Positions 1-11,548 of a stretch of 64,000 nucleotides of DNA are shown piece by piece. Both the position numbers and the translations under genes were made by a program. Location: the NCBI RefSeq assembly GCF_963675165.1, contig NC_087387.1:2407501-2471500 (forward strand), written 5' to 3'. The notes under the pieces were generated by a model, which saw nothing but the letters and a program-made list of their open reading frames with translations, was not told the origin of the DNA and did not search any database. Source of the DNA: Halichondria panicea. Lineage: Eukaryota; Porifera; Demospongiae; Suberitida; Halichondriidae. The stretch's first letter is position 1. Every line of letters starts with the position of its first letter.

Positions 1-829
1 GGGGATGAATTGCATTTCCAAAGCAGATTCTAACACAAGGATTGTTATAGCTCTATAATTGTCAACATAATATAAAAAATCTCTGGTTCACATACACAAA
101 AATTGTCACCTGCCAATAATTGTACTGTATAGCGCGAAATTTTCGAGGCACTTAAGTGGAATGGCCTCTAAAAGCATTTCGTTAAATAAAACTGCTTACC
201 GGAAGCCACGTCTTTAATCTTTGCACGTTATAGAATTTAATTGACGAAGGCTAAACATGAATAATTCATGAGAATTTTTTTGCTCAGTCTATAAAAAGTC
301 CAAGCAGTCTGCTGCTAAACATCTCATATACTCAGTGAGGCCATTTGGGACAAGAACACTATTTAGTTAGGCAGCCTTATAGCTATATCATAGGTACACA
401 AGCGTGAAAAAGCGCTCTGTGTACTTCTAGCTACTTAATTCACGACAATCGATTATATTTTCTTCGTTTCCAATTGGGGCATGAGATTCAGTAATGGAGG
501 TAGCTCTGAGATGTATGCATTGGACACAATAAGTTTCCCGGGATTTTGCGGGAGTTATAAAGAGATACAAGGATGGTCCCAGAGCCACTACGTAGACTTC
601 ATTGTAAAACATCACATGCATGAATCACTTCTTTCCAATCCCTCTTCTACTCATCTATGGTGTGACTCGCATGCAAATATAGATTTTCAACCCCACAAAA
701 CTTGTCCGATGGTTGTCAACCATTTTACAAGATTTATCAGCATTTTGTACATAGATACATGTATACTAGTTGAAAAAACACACAGGATGGCCGGTATTGT
801 AACACTTAAAGAGATGAATGGATAATGAA

Positions 830-1263
830 TAGGGCTTGGCAAATTATGCTAGCAGAATAATAGGGAGACTTCTAGCAACTAGCATAATTGAGAATAATAG
901 GGCACTAAATTATCATAATTTGACCCTCAGAGTCTGGTAAACCTAATTTTACATCTTATAATGCTGTACTGTAAGCACTAGCCACTAGGCAGGCATGGAG
1001 GAGTATTTTCTCTTTCGGCACTAGAGGATTATATTTCACTTTCTGTAATGCTACCTCTCGGTCCTGGGCCGAAATAGAACAAAGTTGAAAAACAGAACGA
1101 GGCTACCTCAGGTAGTGCTATCAATACAAGTCAACTACAAATAAATTATTGATGTCTTTAAACTGGAATAATGGGTACACCAAACTGGAATAATAGGCTG
1201 AATTTTTGAGAATAGTCAAAAAGAATAATAGGCAAAATAAAAAGCATAATTTACCAAGGCCTA
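830..1263. repeat. Inverted-repeat element (MITE-like), AATAATAGG-rich
   Basis: The left end TAGGGCTTGGCAAATTATGC is the near-perfect reverse complement of the right end, GCATAATTTACCAAGGCCTA. The interior is rich in GAATAATAGG words. Similar words recur at about 57340-57440, suggesting a dispersed non-autonomous element. No coding capacity is seen. Confidence 0.6.
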
Positions 1264-1434
1264 ATAATGGATCAGGAAAGTGAATCTCCATTCGGCATCC
1301 ATGATCCTCAATATCTTCACATCTCGACTGACAGGATTAGTCATAGAGCATGGCATGCGAGTCAAGTAACAATTTTTGTGGGATTATTTTTGTGAGCCAC
1401 ATTTAATTAATTATTTTCAGGTGACAATTTTCGT

Positions 1435-1757
1435 TAGCCTCGAGACCAGGCCGTTCTGGCGTTGTCTGAAGGAACGCCTGGTCAAGTTCCAATGTAGAAC
1501 TTGTCTAACTGAGTCAGCGAGTGGTTAGGCTTGAGTATAGTTGTGAACATGATTGCAGTAACCAGAAACACAACAATACTAGCCAGCTGCACGTTACTGT
1601 AAGCATCATAATGATATTCACGGGTATTAAAGTATGGTTTCACACCTTGTTGCGGGAAATTATTGGTCCAAGAAATTCCTGGACCAATTTGCCGACTTCT
1701 ACATTGGAACTTGACCAAGCGTTCTTTCAGACAACAAACGGCCTGGTATCGAGGCTA
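1435..1757. mobile_element. MITE, TAGCCTCG family (MULE-like), copy 1
   Basis: The ends are long inverted repeats. The left begins TAGCCTCGAGACCAGGCCGT and the right ends ACGGCCTGGTATCGAGGCTA, and complementarity continues inward for roughly 70 bp. Other members of this family (2020-2071 and 46564-46650) have perfect 9-bp target duplications; here the flanking duplication is only partial. There is no transposase. Confidence 0.75.
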
Positions 1758-2019
1758 ATTTTTTGATAATTATGTGATCTACAGATATGTTCCCGTCCTC
1801 CTTCAGGGAGGGCGGGAACGCCCGTCTTGATATAGATATAGATACAGTTTAATATGATGTATACCATAAATCTAGATACCTCAGTAGATTCTATACATGA
1901 CTTGTAGTTTTACATAGATCTAGATAGCTTACATGAGTCACACTTAAAGCCATTATCTTCTGTCAAGTTCTGTGGCTAGCAATGACTGGGAGGATAAACA
2001 GGGCCGGCTGCAGAGTGCA

Positions 2020-2071
2020 TAGCTTCCTTCACAAGGCCTCAATCAGGAAGAGCGGCCTGGGATCGAGGCTA
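2020..2071. mobile_element. Short MITE, TAGCCTCG family, copy 2
   Basis: This 52-bp element starts TAGC and ends GGCCTGGGATCGAGGCTA. It is flanked on both sides by the same 9 bases, CAGAGTGCA (2011-2019 and 2072-2080). A 9-bp duplication is the hallmark of Mutator-like (MULE) transposition. The element is internally deleted and non-coding. Confidence 0.75.
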
Positions 2072-2201
2072 CAGAGTGCAGTGCTAGCTAAAACAAGATG
2101 GTCAGGTATTTAGATCTGGATACAGATCTATGCCTTACGATCTTTACCTATAAACTTTTGTTTATCTATGATCAAAGCCAGCAGTTAAGATCGAGGTCAA
2201 G

Positions 2202-5200
2202 ATGCTCCGACTGCCTAGCCAGTGGCTCTCTCGTTCTTTACAGGCAGCTCGCCCTATCTCCACACAACCCACTAGGAGGGCGCCAGCCGCTCCCCTGGGC
2301 CCGGGTAAAGAGAGGGTCTTTGTAGTAGGTGTCGGTATGACCAAGTTCTCCAAAGTGAGCAAGTTTAATTAAAACTATAAGGTAGATAGATCGAAGAGGG
2401 TGTTGTGAGACAGCTGCATGCTACAGGAGTACTTTAACTCTTTTCTTTTTGCATTCTATAGCACTACGGCCGGGTAACCGTCTTCTATAAATTAACAGTG
2501 CCCCTCTAACTAATAATGCACCTATCAATGTGTCGCCCCACCCCCGGGAGGGGTCGGGCTAACATGGGGGATTTGACCATACCTCAGATCAAATTCGCCC
2601 TGGTGGGGGAAGGATTTTGTGTTCAAATCCCCCAATCAACAGGGGGTTTTTGAGCCCCAAGCAGTTGCACACATCAAAACAGGTTATAAAAGCAGTCTTT
2701 AGATCTACTACGCAAAGCCAGGTCAAATCCCCCAGTATGGGGAAAAATTTCAGAGTCAAATTCCCCCGTATGTCCCGGGGGGTGCGGGTAGTGGGGCAAC
2801 ACATTAATGGGTGCATAACGCTAATACGTTAATACAGTACACGTATATATAATAAAATAATATGCTGTATGTCTAGCTAGCTAGTCTGTACAGTGAAAGT
2901 GAAGCCTGGCTGTTGTGGTTACCCTTGGAGCAAAAGCATGTCCTGCTATTACCACTTGACCTTGTAACTTACCTAGCTGTATTGTAGAGGGTGACTTGCT
3001 TGATTACCATAAACAAGTACAAGCATTTTATTCTCCGTTTTCACCAATCGATAGATATTGTGTGTGCATTTTGTCACTGTCATACAACATTTCTGGTAGC
3101 CCCTAGGTTCTGATGGCCCCACCTACACGGACATGGCCAAAGAGGCAGTATCAAATGCACTCAGTGATGCTAGACTACCGTATGAAGCAATTGAGGCAGC
3201 TGTGAGTATGAATGTGACTGTGGAACTTGGTGGTGTAATTTTTGATTAACTTTCTAAACGCTGTAGTCAGATGTAGAGACCTACATGTTACTGATGTACA
3301 TAATTATGTACAACTCTACAAATAAATATATTTATCTTCTCAGAATGTAGGCTATGTGTTTGGGAGCTCCACCAGAGGTCAGAGGTCGCTATACGAGATG
3401 GGCCTCTCTGGTATCCCTATCAGTAACTGCAACAACAACTGTTCTACTGGAAGTACGGCTCTGTTCCAGTCGAGAGGGCTGGTGGCAGGGGGGCTTGCTA
3501 GGTGTACCCTCGCTTTGGGGGTAGAGAAAATGCAGGTAACTGCTTTAAGAGCATGCATGCTAGTATATAGCATGTACTGATGTGTAAGTGTATAAGATTT
3601 CATGTGATTCTGAGAAATTTGTTGCACAAATTTTAAATCGAAAATCAGATTACAGCTAGGCCTTGGCATCAACAGTTTGTTTTCTCAACAGCTGTTTTAT
3701 ACTGTACATGTAGAAGACTACTTTAGTCCTACAGCTAACTGTAGAGTTATGGGCATGCAAACTTTCAATACTTACGTTTGCCTCACCGAAGATTTCATTT
3801 TCACAGAAAGGTGCTCTAGAAGTAGGAGCTGAAGAAAATCCCAATCCACTGGACAAGCATGTTCTGGGGATGGCTAAATGTGTGGGCGGTCCACCTGACG
3901 CTCCCATAGCCCCCTGGCTGTTTGCTCACGCTGGGAGGGAGCACTCGAAAAGGTGACTGTAACAGTTTAAGATAGTTTGTAGTACCTAATACGATATGTA
4001 CATACACTCTACATGTATGGAGGAGCAGCTTACTAAGGTCTAAAGCTTGGTACATTAATTGATTTTTAATTGTGACATATTTTTTACCTTTTAATGTATC
4101 GATCTCTTTGTGTAGATACGGGACCACCAAGACACAGTATGCCAGAGTGGCTGAGAAGAACCATCGTCACTCTGTGAATAACCCAAATGCCCAGTTCCAG
4201 GACGAGTACACTCTGGACCAGATACTCGGCTCCAAGGAGATCTGTCATCCCCTCACAGTAACTATCACTTTCCTCTGTGGCGTGCATGTTTTTTCTGAAA
4301 GCAATTAAGGTGTTTTTAGCAGAATTGCTTTGGAAGTACATGGATTACAATGTATATATATTGGATTCAATTTACTTACATAAACGTTCTGTGATGGTCC
4401 ATTATTTACGACAAAGGCTACTGACTTGCTTTTTCTCTCCAAAATTTACATGGTGTTTCTTTAGGCTGTGTGCTTCTGTATCAATTCATGTTATAGCTTG
4501 TATGGTCACTAAGTTTGTTGCACTCTCTTTACAGAAATTGCAGTGCAGTCCGACTTCCGATGGGGCAGCTGCTGTGGTGCTTGCTAACGAAGAGTTTGTG
4601 AAAGTCAACGGTCTGCAAGACAAAGGTGACAGTTACTGAGGGTGGCGGCACATTGTTGGAGCAGATGACAGGCGGCTTCAAATAATATGACCCAATAACT
4701 GTGTAGCTCTCACAAATGAGTCAGATTCTATTGACAGCACATGAAGGGTGTATGCCCAGCCTTGACCGAGTAAAGCAAGGATGTGCTCACAGCTTTGTGG
4801 GTATCATTCAGTGTACGTGGGTTTATGGTAGTAGTTCGATTGAGTGGTAGTTGGGCCAACCAGTGCTGACCAATGTCCACCGGTAAAGTATCAATCGATA
4901 GTTCGTGCATGGAAATGATTGCTATAATGTGTCCAGTATTTTTTGCGAGTTACTCACTGACCATTTTTCCACCCATACATGTAGCTGTTGAAATTCGGGG
5001 GATTTCAATGACTACTGATGTCTCTACCGTCTTTGATGACCCCATTCGTAAGTTCCTCTTAGGATACACATCAATAATTGAATCACTAGGTCACTATAGG
5101 GCATTCGACTCTGTATACTCAATCCATCCACTCATCTTCTACATACATGTATGTACCCCTTCAGAGCTGATTGGCTACGACATGGCTGTGAAGGCAGCTG

Positions 5201-8200
5201 ACGAGGCATACCAACAAGCTGGACTGACGGTTGCGGACGTAAACGTGGTGGAACTGCACGATTGCTTTTCGACCAACGAGCTCATCATGTACGAGGCACT
5301 GGTACGTGTGGAGTAGCTCTAGTTGTCATTGAATATTGGCATGCAGGTAGACTCAAAGCTGCGTGAGTATTTTGATATGGAGTTTCAAAATTGACCTTGT
5401 GAGCTATTGATTTGAAGCGTTGTATCTATTAAGTGGTATCTCTCATGTCCGAAGAAATGTGATGATTGACTTTACAGTTCTCACCCACCACACACAGGGC
5501 TTGTGTAATAAGGGAGAGGGTGGGAGTCTAGTGGACAGTGGGAACAACACGTATGGGGGGCGTTATGTGGTGAATCCCAGCGGGGGGTTGATCTCCAAGG
5601 GCCATCCACTGGGGGCCACCGGTCTGGCTCAGTGTACAGAGCTTACTTGGCAGGTGAGTAGATGCATGCAGAGATTAGTCTATTCCCTACTTTCGCCCTC
5701 TTTCTTTGAAACATTTGTTTCTAGAGAGTACGCAATTTGAAGTCGTTGGTAGAATGGCATACATACATTTATTTATACTAGAATATTTGCTGGTAAAAAC
5801 CTTAATTTGCGAATGAGCTAAATCAGCTGAAAATTTGACCCTACATGTAACTATTGTGTTCTGGCAAGGATCGTGTGTATTTACTAGTTTTGCAATTTTA
5901 TTGTTGCGAATTAATCAACCCTTGCAAGTTCGCATATGTTTGATGCTCGTAGTAATATGGTAGTTAACTTACTGTAGTCAGTACCGTATAGCAGGTATAT
6001 TTCGAAGGTATAAATTTTCGCGGAAATGCCTTTAGAAATGTTTTCACAGATTTAATTTTCGTGGAATAGCGCCTTTTTGCAGCATGAATGCATGCGTTAT
6101 TAAATTCGCGGTTATAAAAATGTTCGCGGTACATGCCTAATCTGCAAAAACCATGAACATTTATGTAATGTCTTGTAATCAATAACTTAAATAATTAGAA
6201 CTCTGATAGATATAAAACGTGCACAAATATTTATACAAAAACAGAACAGTAAGAATGTTCCAGAATAAGAAGTTACTAGATTAAACTAGTACAAGACTAA
6301 GTATTTACTACTAACATCTAGAAGGTTCTACAAGTATTAATATCCTGTTTACAAGTCCAAGGTTCTGGTGATTTCCTAAACCACATTACCAGATTACCAC
6401 ATTCCTCCCCCTTTAAGTAGGAGGGTACATTAAGCGTTCGACTGGGTGGCGATCTCGTCTTGGGTAGGTCTTTCGCTGAGGTGGTGAATTGCGAGGTGAT
6501 TCGATCGATGATTCACTTCCAGTCATTTCAGCTCTACTTGTGAAATACTCGAATGGGTTTTCTTCTTCTGTGTCTGCAAACTGACGGTCACGCATCTGAT
6601 CGATGTGTCTGACAACAACGTTCCCATTCGACAGCTTAACTTTATACATAGTCGGTCCAAGTATACTTGCAATCACCCCTGACATCCATTTCTTCGATGA
6701 GAGATAGTCTCTCACAGTGACAGTTTGTCCCAATGTGAATGACCTCAATTTGGAGTGCTGGTCATGGTATTTCTTCTGTTCAAGTTGCTTGTCCTGCACA
6801 GTGGTTGCTACATCCGGTTTGAGCAGATCGAGTTTGGTACGGAATTTCCTTTGTAAAAAGAGTTCACTTGGTGAACGACCAGTAGTTGCATGCGGAGTTG
6901 CTCGATACCTTCCCAAAAATGTACTGAGTCTAGTGATTAGAGTGTGTCCATCATTTTCACTAGCTCGCATGGCATTCTTAAATGTCTGCACAAATCTCTC
7001 GGCCAAACCATTTGTTGATGGGTGATAAGGCGCACTCCTTATGTGCTTGATACCTTGCTGTTTCATTGCTGTTTCGAATTCCTGTGAGGTAAACTGAGGG
7101 CCATTGTCTGAGACAAGTTGTTCGGGTAGACCATATCTTGAAAAGAATGTAAAGAGAGCTTCAATGGTCTTTTCAGCGGTAGTGCTTGACATTATGCCAC
7201 TTTGAGTGTGCGTCCACGATTATTAAGAACATCTTTCTTTGAAAGGGTCCAGCAAAGTCAATGTGGATTCGTTTTAGTGGTGCCGTAGGCCATTGCCATA
7301 TGTGCAAAGGTGCTGAGGGGGGATTTGGTTTGTGTTCCTGACACGGTTTACAGGACTTAGATTGACTTTCAATGTCTTGATCTATTCCTTTCCACCACAT
7401 ATAACTTCTGGCGAGGGCCTTCATTCTCTGAATTCCTGAATGGCCTTCATGCAGAGTTTTGAGCACTTGTGCTTGGAGAGATTTTGGAACGATTACTCTG
7501 ATTCCCCATAGTAGGCAGTCAGCCTCAATAGATATTTCATCTTTTTTAGAGTAGTAGTGTTTGAGCTCGTCTGGGACTTGAGTTGGCCATCCATCTCTTG
7601 TGTATCTTAGCACTTTGCTGAGAATTGGGTCCAACTTTGTGGCTTGTTGAACATCCTTGGAGGTTACTGGCAAAGACAGAATTTGAGAAATGTTGAAAAT
7701 ACGCACTCCTTCTCCTCCCACATCAGAATCCTGCATCACTGGTAAGGGTAGCCTGGAGAGACCGTCCGCATTGCTGTGAGATTCTGTTGGTTTATACTGT
7801 ATCTCGTAGTTGTATGCCGAGAGCAAGAGTGCCCATCTCTGTAGTCGTGCAGCGGCCAATGTGGGAATTCCTTTCTTGGCTCCGAAAATCGCAGTGAGTG
7901 GCTTGTGGTCAGTTATCAGGGTGAATTTCCTGCCATAGAGATATTGGTGAAATTTCTTGACACCGAATATAAGTGAAAGAGCTTCTTTTTCAAGTTGAGA
8001 GTAATTCTTTTCACTTGGTGTGAGAGTGCGTGAAGCAAATGAAATTGGCTTCTCACTTCCATCTGGGAGAAGGTGTGAGATGACTGCTCCTATACCGTAG
8101 GCTGAAGCATCTGCTGCCATTCAAAGGGGTAGCTCAGGATTGTAATGGGTGAGGACATCCGCTGAAACCAATTGATCCTTGGCGTCTTGAAATGCTCGCG

Positions 8201-11200
8201 AACAGGTCTCAGTCCATTCCCACCTCCTGTTAGCTTGCTGTAGCTGATTTAGTGGATGGAGCAGACTTGCCAGGTTGCATATGAATTTCCCATAGTAGTT
8301 GATTAGTCCTAGAAATGAACGTAATTCCTGGGTATTTGTTGGTTGAGGAGCATTGACTATTGCGTCGACCTTGTGTGAGAGTGCTCGAATGCCTTCCCTG
8401 TCAATCTGATGACCTAGATACTCCACAGAATTTGTCATAAACTTGCACTTGTCCTTCTTCAACCGAAAACCATGTTTTTCGAGTCTGGATAGCACTTCAT
8501 TGAGGTTGTTCAGGTGGTCGTCCTCGCTATTGCCCGTCACCAGAATGTCATCAATGTAGCAAACAACATTAGGTACCCCTTGCAGAATAGTGTCCATAAG
8601 CCGTTGGAATATGGCTGGAGCAGAAGCAATGCCAAAAGGTAGACGTGTGTACTGATACAGGCCTTGATGCGTATTGATTGTGACATATTTTCTGGAGGAC
8701 TCATCAAGTTGGAGTTGTAGGTAGGCTTGACGAAGATCCAGCTTAGTGAACTTGTGTCCATTTGCTAGAGTGGCGAACAAATCTTCAGGTTTGGGTAGTG
8801 GATATTGATCCACAGTGAGAACTTGATTTATGGTGACTTTATAATCTCCACATAACCGAATCTTTCCTTCAGGTTTTGGTACTGTCACAATAGGTGTAGC
8901 CCAATCACTAGAGTCAACTTTTTTAATGACTCCGTGCTTCTCAAGTCGATCTAATTCCTGTCCAACAGCATCCTTGAGAGCAAACGGCATTGGTCGGGGC
9001 TTAAAGAATTTTGGTGTCGCCTCTGCTTGCACATGGAGAGTAGCTTGCTGTGGTTGGATGGTTCCCAGTTCATCTTTGAATAAAGTGTCATGTCGATCCA
9101 GTAGTTCCTTGAGACCGAGTGAAGGATTTCTGACAGTGGCAATGCGCTGCCAGTTAAGTCGAATGTATTTCAACCAGTTTCTTCCAAAGAGATTAGGGCC
9201 ATTTCCGGTAACTACAATCAGTGGTAGTTGTGCACTCTGTTTTTCGTAGGTCACGTTTACATTGAGCTGTCCAACAATCTTGAGTGGTTCATCAGTGTAG
9301 GTCTTGAGAATGAGAGTACTTTTCTTGGGTTTTAGCTTTGGAAGAATAGCTTTTCGAGTAACCTCTGAAATTATAGAGACGGCAGCTCCTGTATCAACTT
9401 CCATTGACAATGTTTTCCCTTCAATCTCCACTGAAACTTCAATAGGTGAAGTAGCAGCTGGTGTCGTGAGCTTCAAGTTGTAAAATTCTTCCGATTCTGA
9501 GTCGGTTTTTGTTGTCTCGTTAGTTTGAACAGTATTCGTGTGCTGGCTTCTGGCTGGCTGGTTCAATCCAGTTGGCTTGGGTTTGGAGTTCTTGGCTTGT
9601 TTGGATCTGCAAGCTGGAGCAATATGTCCTCGCTTCCCACACGCATGGCAAGTAGCGTCCTTGAATTTACAATCCCTGGCCGTGTGGTTGGATTTTCCAC
9701 ATCTGGAACAGGTGGTTGGTAGTTGAGCCATCCGCTGTTTTGGTCGAAAGTGTAGCTTCTTGATGCCATGCTCATGACTATTGACAAAAAGAGCATTCTT
9801 TGCTGCAGCTTCCATTGCCAAAGCTTGTTCAATAGCTTGAGTTAGAGTGAGGTCTCTCTCTGAGAGCAGTCGTCGACGAATTGAATCATCTCGTATGCCA
9901 CAGACAAAACGATCTCGGAGAGCTTCATCGAGGTAAGCAGCAAATGCACAGTGTGTGGCAAGATTTCGGAGAGCAGCTTCATAGTCTGCGATAGATTCCC
10001 CTGCGGCTTGGTCGCGTTTGTGAAAGTGATATCTTTCGACAATAACAGTCCTTTTTGGTTCAAAATGTAACTTCAGCCGATCAAAAATTTGCCTCAGTGT
10101 TTTGTCTTTGGGTGACGTTGGTGCGAATAGATCTCGGAGAGTAGAGTAGACAGTGGGTCCTACAACGCTCAGAAAAGTGGCTACTTTCTTGTCTTGTGCC
10201 ACAGAGTTTGCGGAGAAATAAAGTTCCACTCGCTCGAGGTATGCAGTAATCGATTCTGCAGATGCGTTAAATTCATTGAGAGTTCCGAATTGAGCCGTTG
10301 CCATCTTCTGTGACTTTGGGATCCACAATCCTCGTCGCCAATTGTAATGTCTTGTAATCAATAACTTAAATAATTAGAACTCTGATAGATATAAAACGTG
10401 CACAAATATTTATACAAAAACAGAACAGTAAGAATGTTCCAGAATAAGAAGTTACTAGATTAAACTAGTACAAGACTAAGTATTTACTACTAACATCTAG
10501 AAGGTTCTACAAGTATTAATATCCTGTTTACAAGTCCAAGGTTCTGGTGATTTCCTAAACCACATTACCAGATTACCACAATTTATACCCTCGAAATATA
10601 TATACCCACTGTACGGTATGTGACAGGACCTAGGAAAACAACCCGATTGAGAATTGGGGGACGATCGAACTAATCATTATCATCATTCACGAGCTCTTCC
10701 AATACAGTAGACTCTCGCTATTCTGGCTCTCTGAAGTGCGGCCACCTCGATATACCGGCCATTTGGCTTGGCACGGAATGCTAGCTATTATGTTTACTGC
10801 ACAAAACTCACCCTGAAGTACGGCCACTTGCTATTCCGTTTACCGGCCAGTGCTGGCTGTCCCAAACTAGGTTTCAATGTAATTTTATACGTATATTACG
10901 GCCGGATATGACGTTTGGGTGTGGTTTAGCAAATAAAATTGGATTACACTTAAATAGAGAACAGAATGATTCATTATCCTACATTTATCCTCGAGACAAG
11001 AACCGCAAAAGTAGTCATTAGATTCGAGGTAAGATTAGATTCGAGGTAAGGTCGTTTTTAAGCCGCGGCTATTTCCTGAGCTGCAGCCACCTCGCTATTC
11101 CGGCCAAGCTGCATGGTCCCAAGGGTGACCGGATTAACGAGAGTCTACTGTACTACATAATTTATTTATCACAATAATTATCCATGAGCTTCATCAAAGA

Positions 11201-11379
11201 ATTACGTTTACACTAGCCAGAATTTCTTCCTGTGTGAATGACAGTGTCTGTGTTTTTCTCTCCTACAGTTACGAGGTGAGGCAGACAAGAGGCAAGTAAG
11301 TGGAGCAAGTGTGGGATTGCAGCACAACCTGGGACTCGGAGGAGCAGCTGTAGTGACTCTTTACACTAAATACCAGTGA
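2202..11379 (+). CDS. SCP2: SCP2-type thiolase (sterol carrier protein x thiolase), 430 aa
   Basis: Thiolase of the SCP-x class, which cleaves 3-oxoacyl-CoA (branched-chain or sterol side-chain substrates in animals). Exons: 2202-2354, 3100-3201, 3344-3535, 3807-3952, 4116-4257, 4535-4625, 4985-5047, 5165-5301, 5498-5653, 11269-11379; all borders are GT/AG and the frame is continuous. Seen: [11 protein letters not shown] at the start of the domain, nucleophile Cys118 in [16 protein letters not shown] (His328) and GHPLGATG (His378). The protein stops right after [18 protein letters not shown], so it lacks the C-terminal SCP2 sterol-binding domain of vertebrate SCP-x. The first ~35 residues are rich in Arg/Ser with no acidic residue and look like a mitochondrial presequence; no C-terminal SKL-type or clear PTS2 signal is visible. 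Intron 9 is 5.6 kb because it contains a retrotransposon and a pogo-like MITE. The gene symbol is by family, not proven orthology. Confidence 0.93.
2516..2817. mobile_element. MITE, GCACCTATCAATG family, copy 1 (thiolase intron 1)
   Basis: The left end reads AATGCACCTATCAATG and runs into a CCCCACCCCCGGGAGG tract. The right end carries the inverse, a GGGGGG...GTGGGG tract followed by ATTAATGGGTGCAT. The same ends with the same C-rich neighbour occur at 25038-25336, inside another gene's first intron, so this is a dispersed non-coding element. Confidence 0.7.
6164..6401 (-). repeat. 3' LTR of the gypsy element
   Basis: A 238-bp direct repeat, TGTAATGTCTTG to TTACCAGATTACCACA, identical to 10343-10580. 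It is the 3' LTR because the polypurine tract touches it at 6402-6414 on the element's strand. Confidence 0.95.
6402..6414 (-). other. Polypurine tract of the gypsy element
   Basis: On the minus strand this reads AAAGGGGGAGGAA directly before the 3' LTR, the usual primer for plus-strand DNA synthesis. It overlaps the stop codon of the pol frame (6413-6415). Confidence 0.85.
6413..10304 (-). pseudogene. gag-pol: gag-pol polyprotein gene of the gypsy element, interrupted
   Basis: A single gag-pol frame begins at about 10304 ([12 protein letters not shown]). In order it encodes a gag region, two zinc knuckles ([14 protein letters not shown] and [14 protein letters not shown]), an aspartic protease with a DTG active site, reverse transcriptase with YIDD, RNase H, and integrase with its His/Cys zinc finger (HEGHSG ... 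CKPCQ) and a DNGPQFTS core motif, then a GPY/F-like C-terminus. Two lesions are visible: an in-frame TGA at 8121-8123 near the start of RNase H, and a frameshift in the integrase core between about 7192 and 7205, where a few bases seem to be missing. Both could in principle be assembly errors, but as read the product is truncated. Confidence 0.9.
10328..10340 (-). other. Primer binding site, tRNA-Ser type
   Basis: On the minus strand TGGCGACGAGGAT follows the 5' LTR after a 2-base spacer. It is complementary to the 3' end (with CCA) of tRNA-Ser(GCU) as known from animals. A tRNA-Ser primer is typical of several metazoan gypsy lineages such as the Mag group. Confidence 0.75.
10343..10580 (-). 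repeat. 5' LTR of the gypsy element
   Basis: A 238-bp copy identical to the LTR at 6164-6401. On the element's strand it should carry the promoter. The ATTTA target duplication follows at 10581-10585. Confidence 0.95.
10705..11150. mobile_element. pogo/Tigger-like MITE, CAGTAGACTCTCG family, copy 1
   Basis: A 446-bp element with terminal inverted repeats CAGTAGACTCTCG / CGAGAGTCTACTG, flanked by TA on both sides as for Tc1/mariner/pogo elements. Motifs such as GGCCACCTCG-TATACCGGCC repeat inside. It lies in thiolase intron 9, just right of the retrotransposon. Further copies are at 14684-15102 and 18930-19505. Confidence 0.85.
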
Positions 11380-11548
11380 AACTCTCTAGCTCTGTGTGTT
11401 GTTATGTGTCTAATATGTGTTTGTCTTTTGTTTACAACATAACCCTAGGCTAGGGCCTTGATTACACAGCCATGGCCATTGGTAGGTGGGAGCTAGGGGT
11501 GGGGTTGCTGCATATGCGCATGTGGCTGTTCTTCAACTGACTGCAAAC

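Larger units (their letters stand above)
1..2201. other. Gene-free left flank
   Basis: I see no convincing exon on either strand here. The open frames are short, lack recognisable motifs and are broken by AT-rich sequence. The region holds three inverted-repeat elements (830-1263, 1435-1757, 2020-2071) and the putative promoter of the thiolase gene that starts at 2202. The sequence around 121-250 (GTATAGCGCGAAATTTTCG and following) resembles tracts near 28550-28690, 45140-45300 and 48660-48870, so it is probably another dispersed repeat. Confidence 0.6.
6164..10580 (-). mobile_element. Ty3/gypsy LTR retrotransposon, recent, coding region damaged
   Basis: A complete 4417-bp element lies antisense to the thiolase gene inside its intron 9. 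Two LTRs (6164-6401 and 10343-10580, 238 bp each, TG...CA) are identical by eye. A 5-bp target duplication, ATTTA, flanks it (6159-6163 and 10581-10585). On the minus strand the order is 5' LTR, tRNA primer site, gag with two CCHC knuckles, protease, reverse transcriptase, RNase H, integrase, polypurine tract, 3' LTR; this order is diagnostic of Ty3/gypsy (Metaviridae) elements. The coding frame has one stop and one frameshift, so this copy is probably not autonomous although it inserted recently. Confidence 0.96.
5983..10617. mobile_element. MITE split by the LTR retrotransposon
   Basis: The left flank of the retrotransposon begins ACCGTATAGCAGGTATATTT, then a GGTATAAATTTTCGCGG tract. The right flank ends with the inverse of this (ATTTATACCCTCGAAATATA ... 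CCACTGTACGGT, 10581-10617). The two are terminal inverted repeats of one short element, about 220 bp once the 4.4-kb insertion is discounted. A related tract lies at 48370-48545. The retrotransposon therefore jumped into an older MITE. Confidence 0.7.

Noticed and set aside
481-825. 114-codon plus-strand open frame in the left flank
   Set aside because: No domain, odd composition, and no exon-like neighbours; it runs up to the inverted-repeat element at 830.
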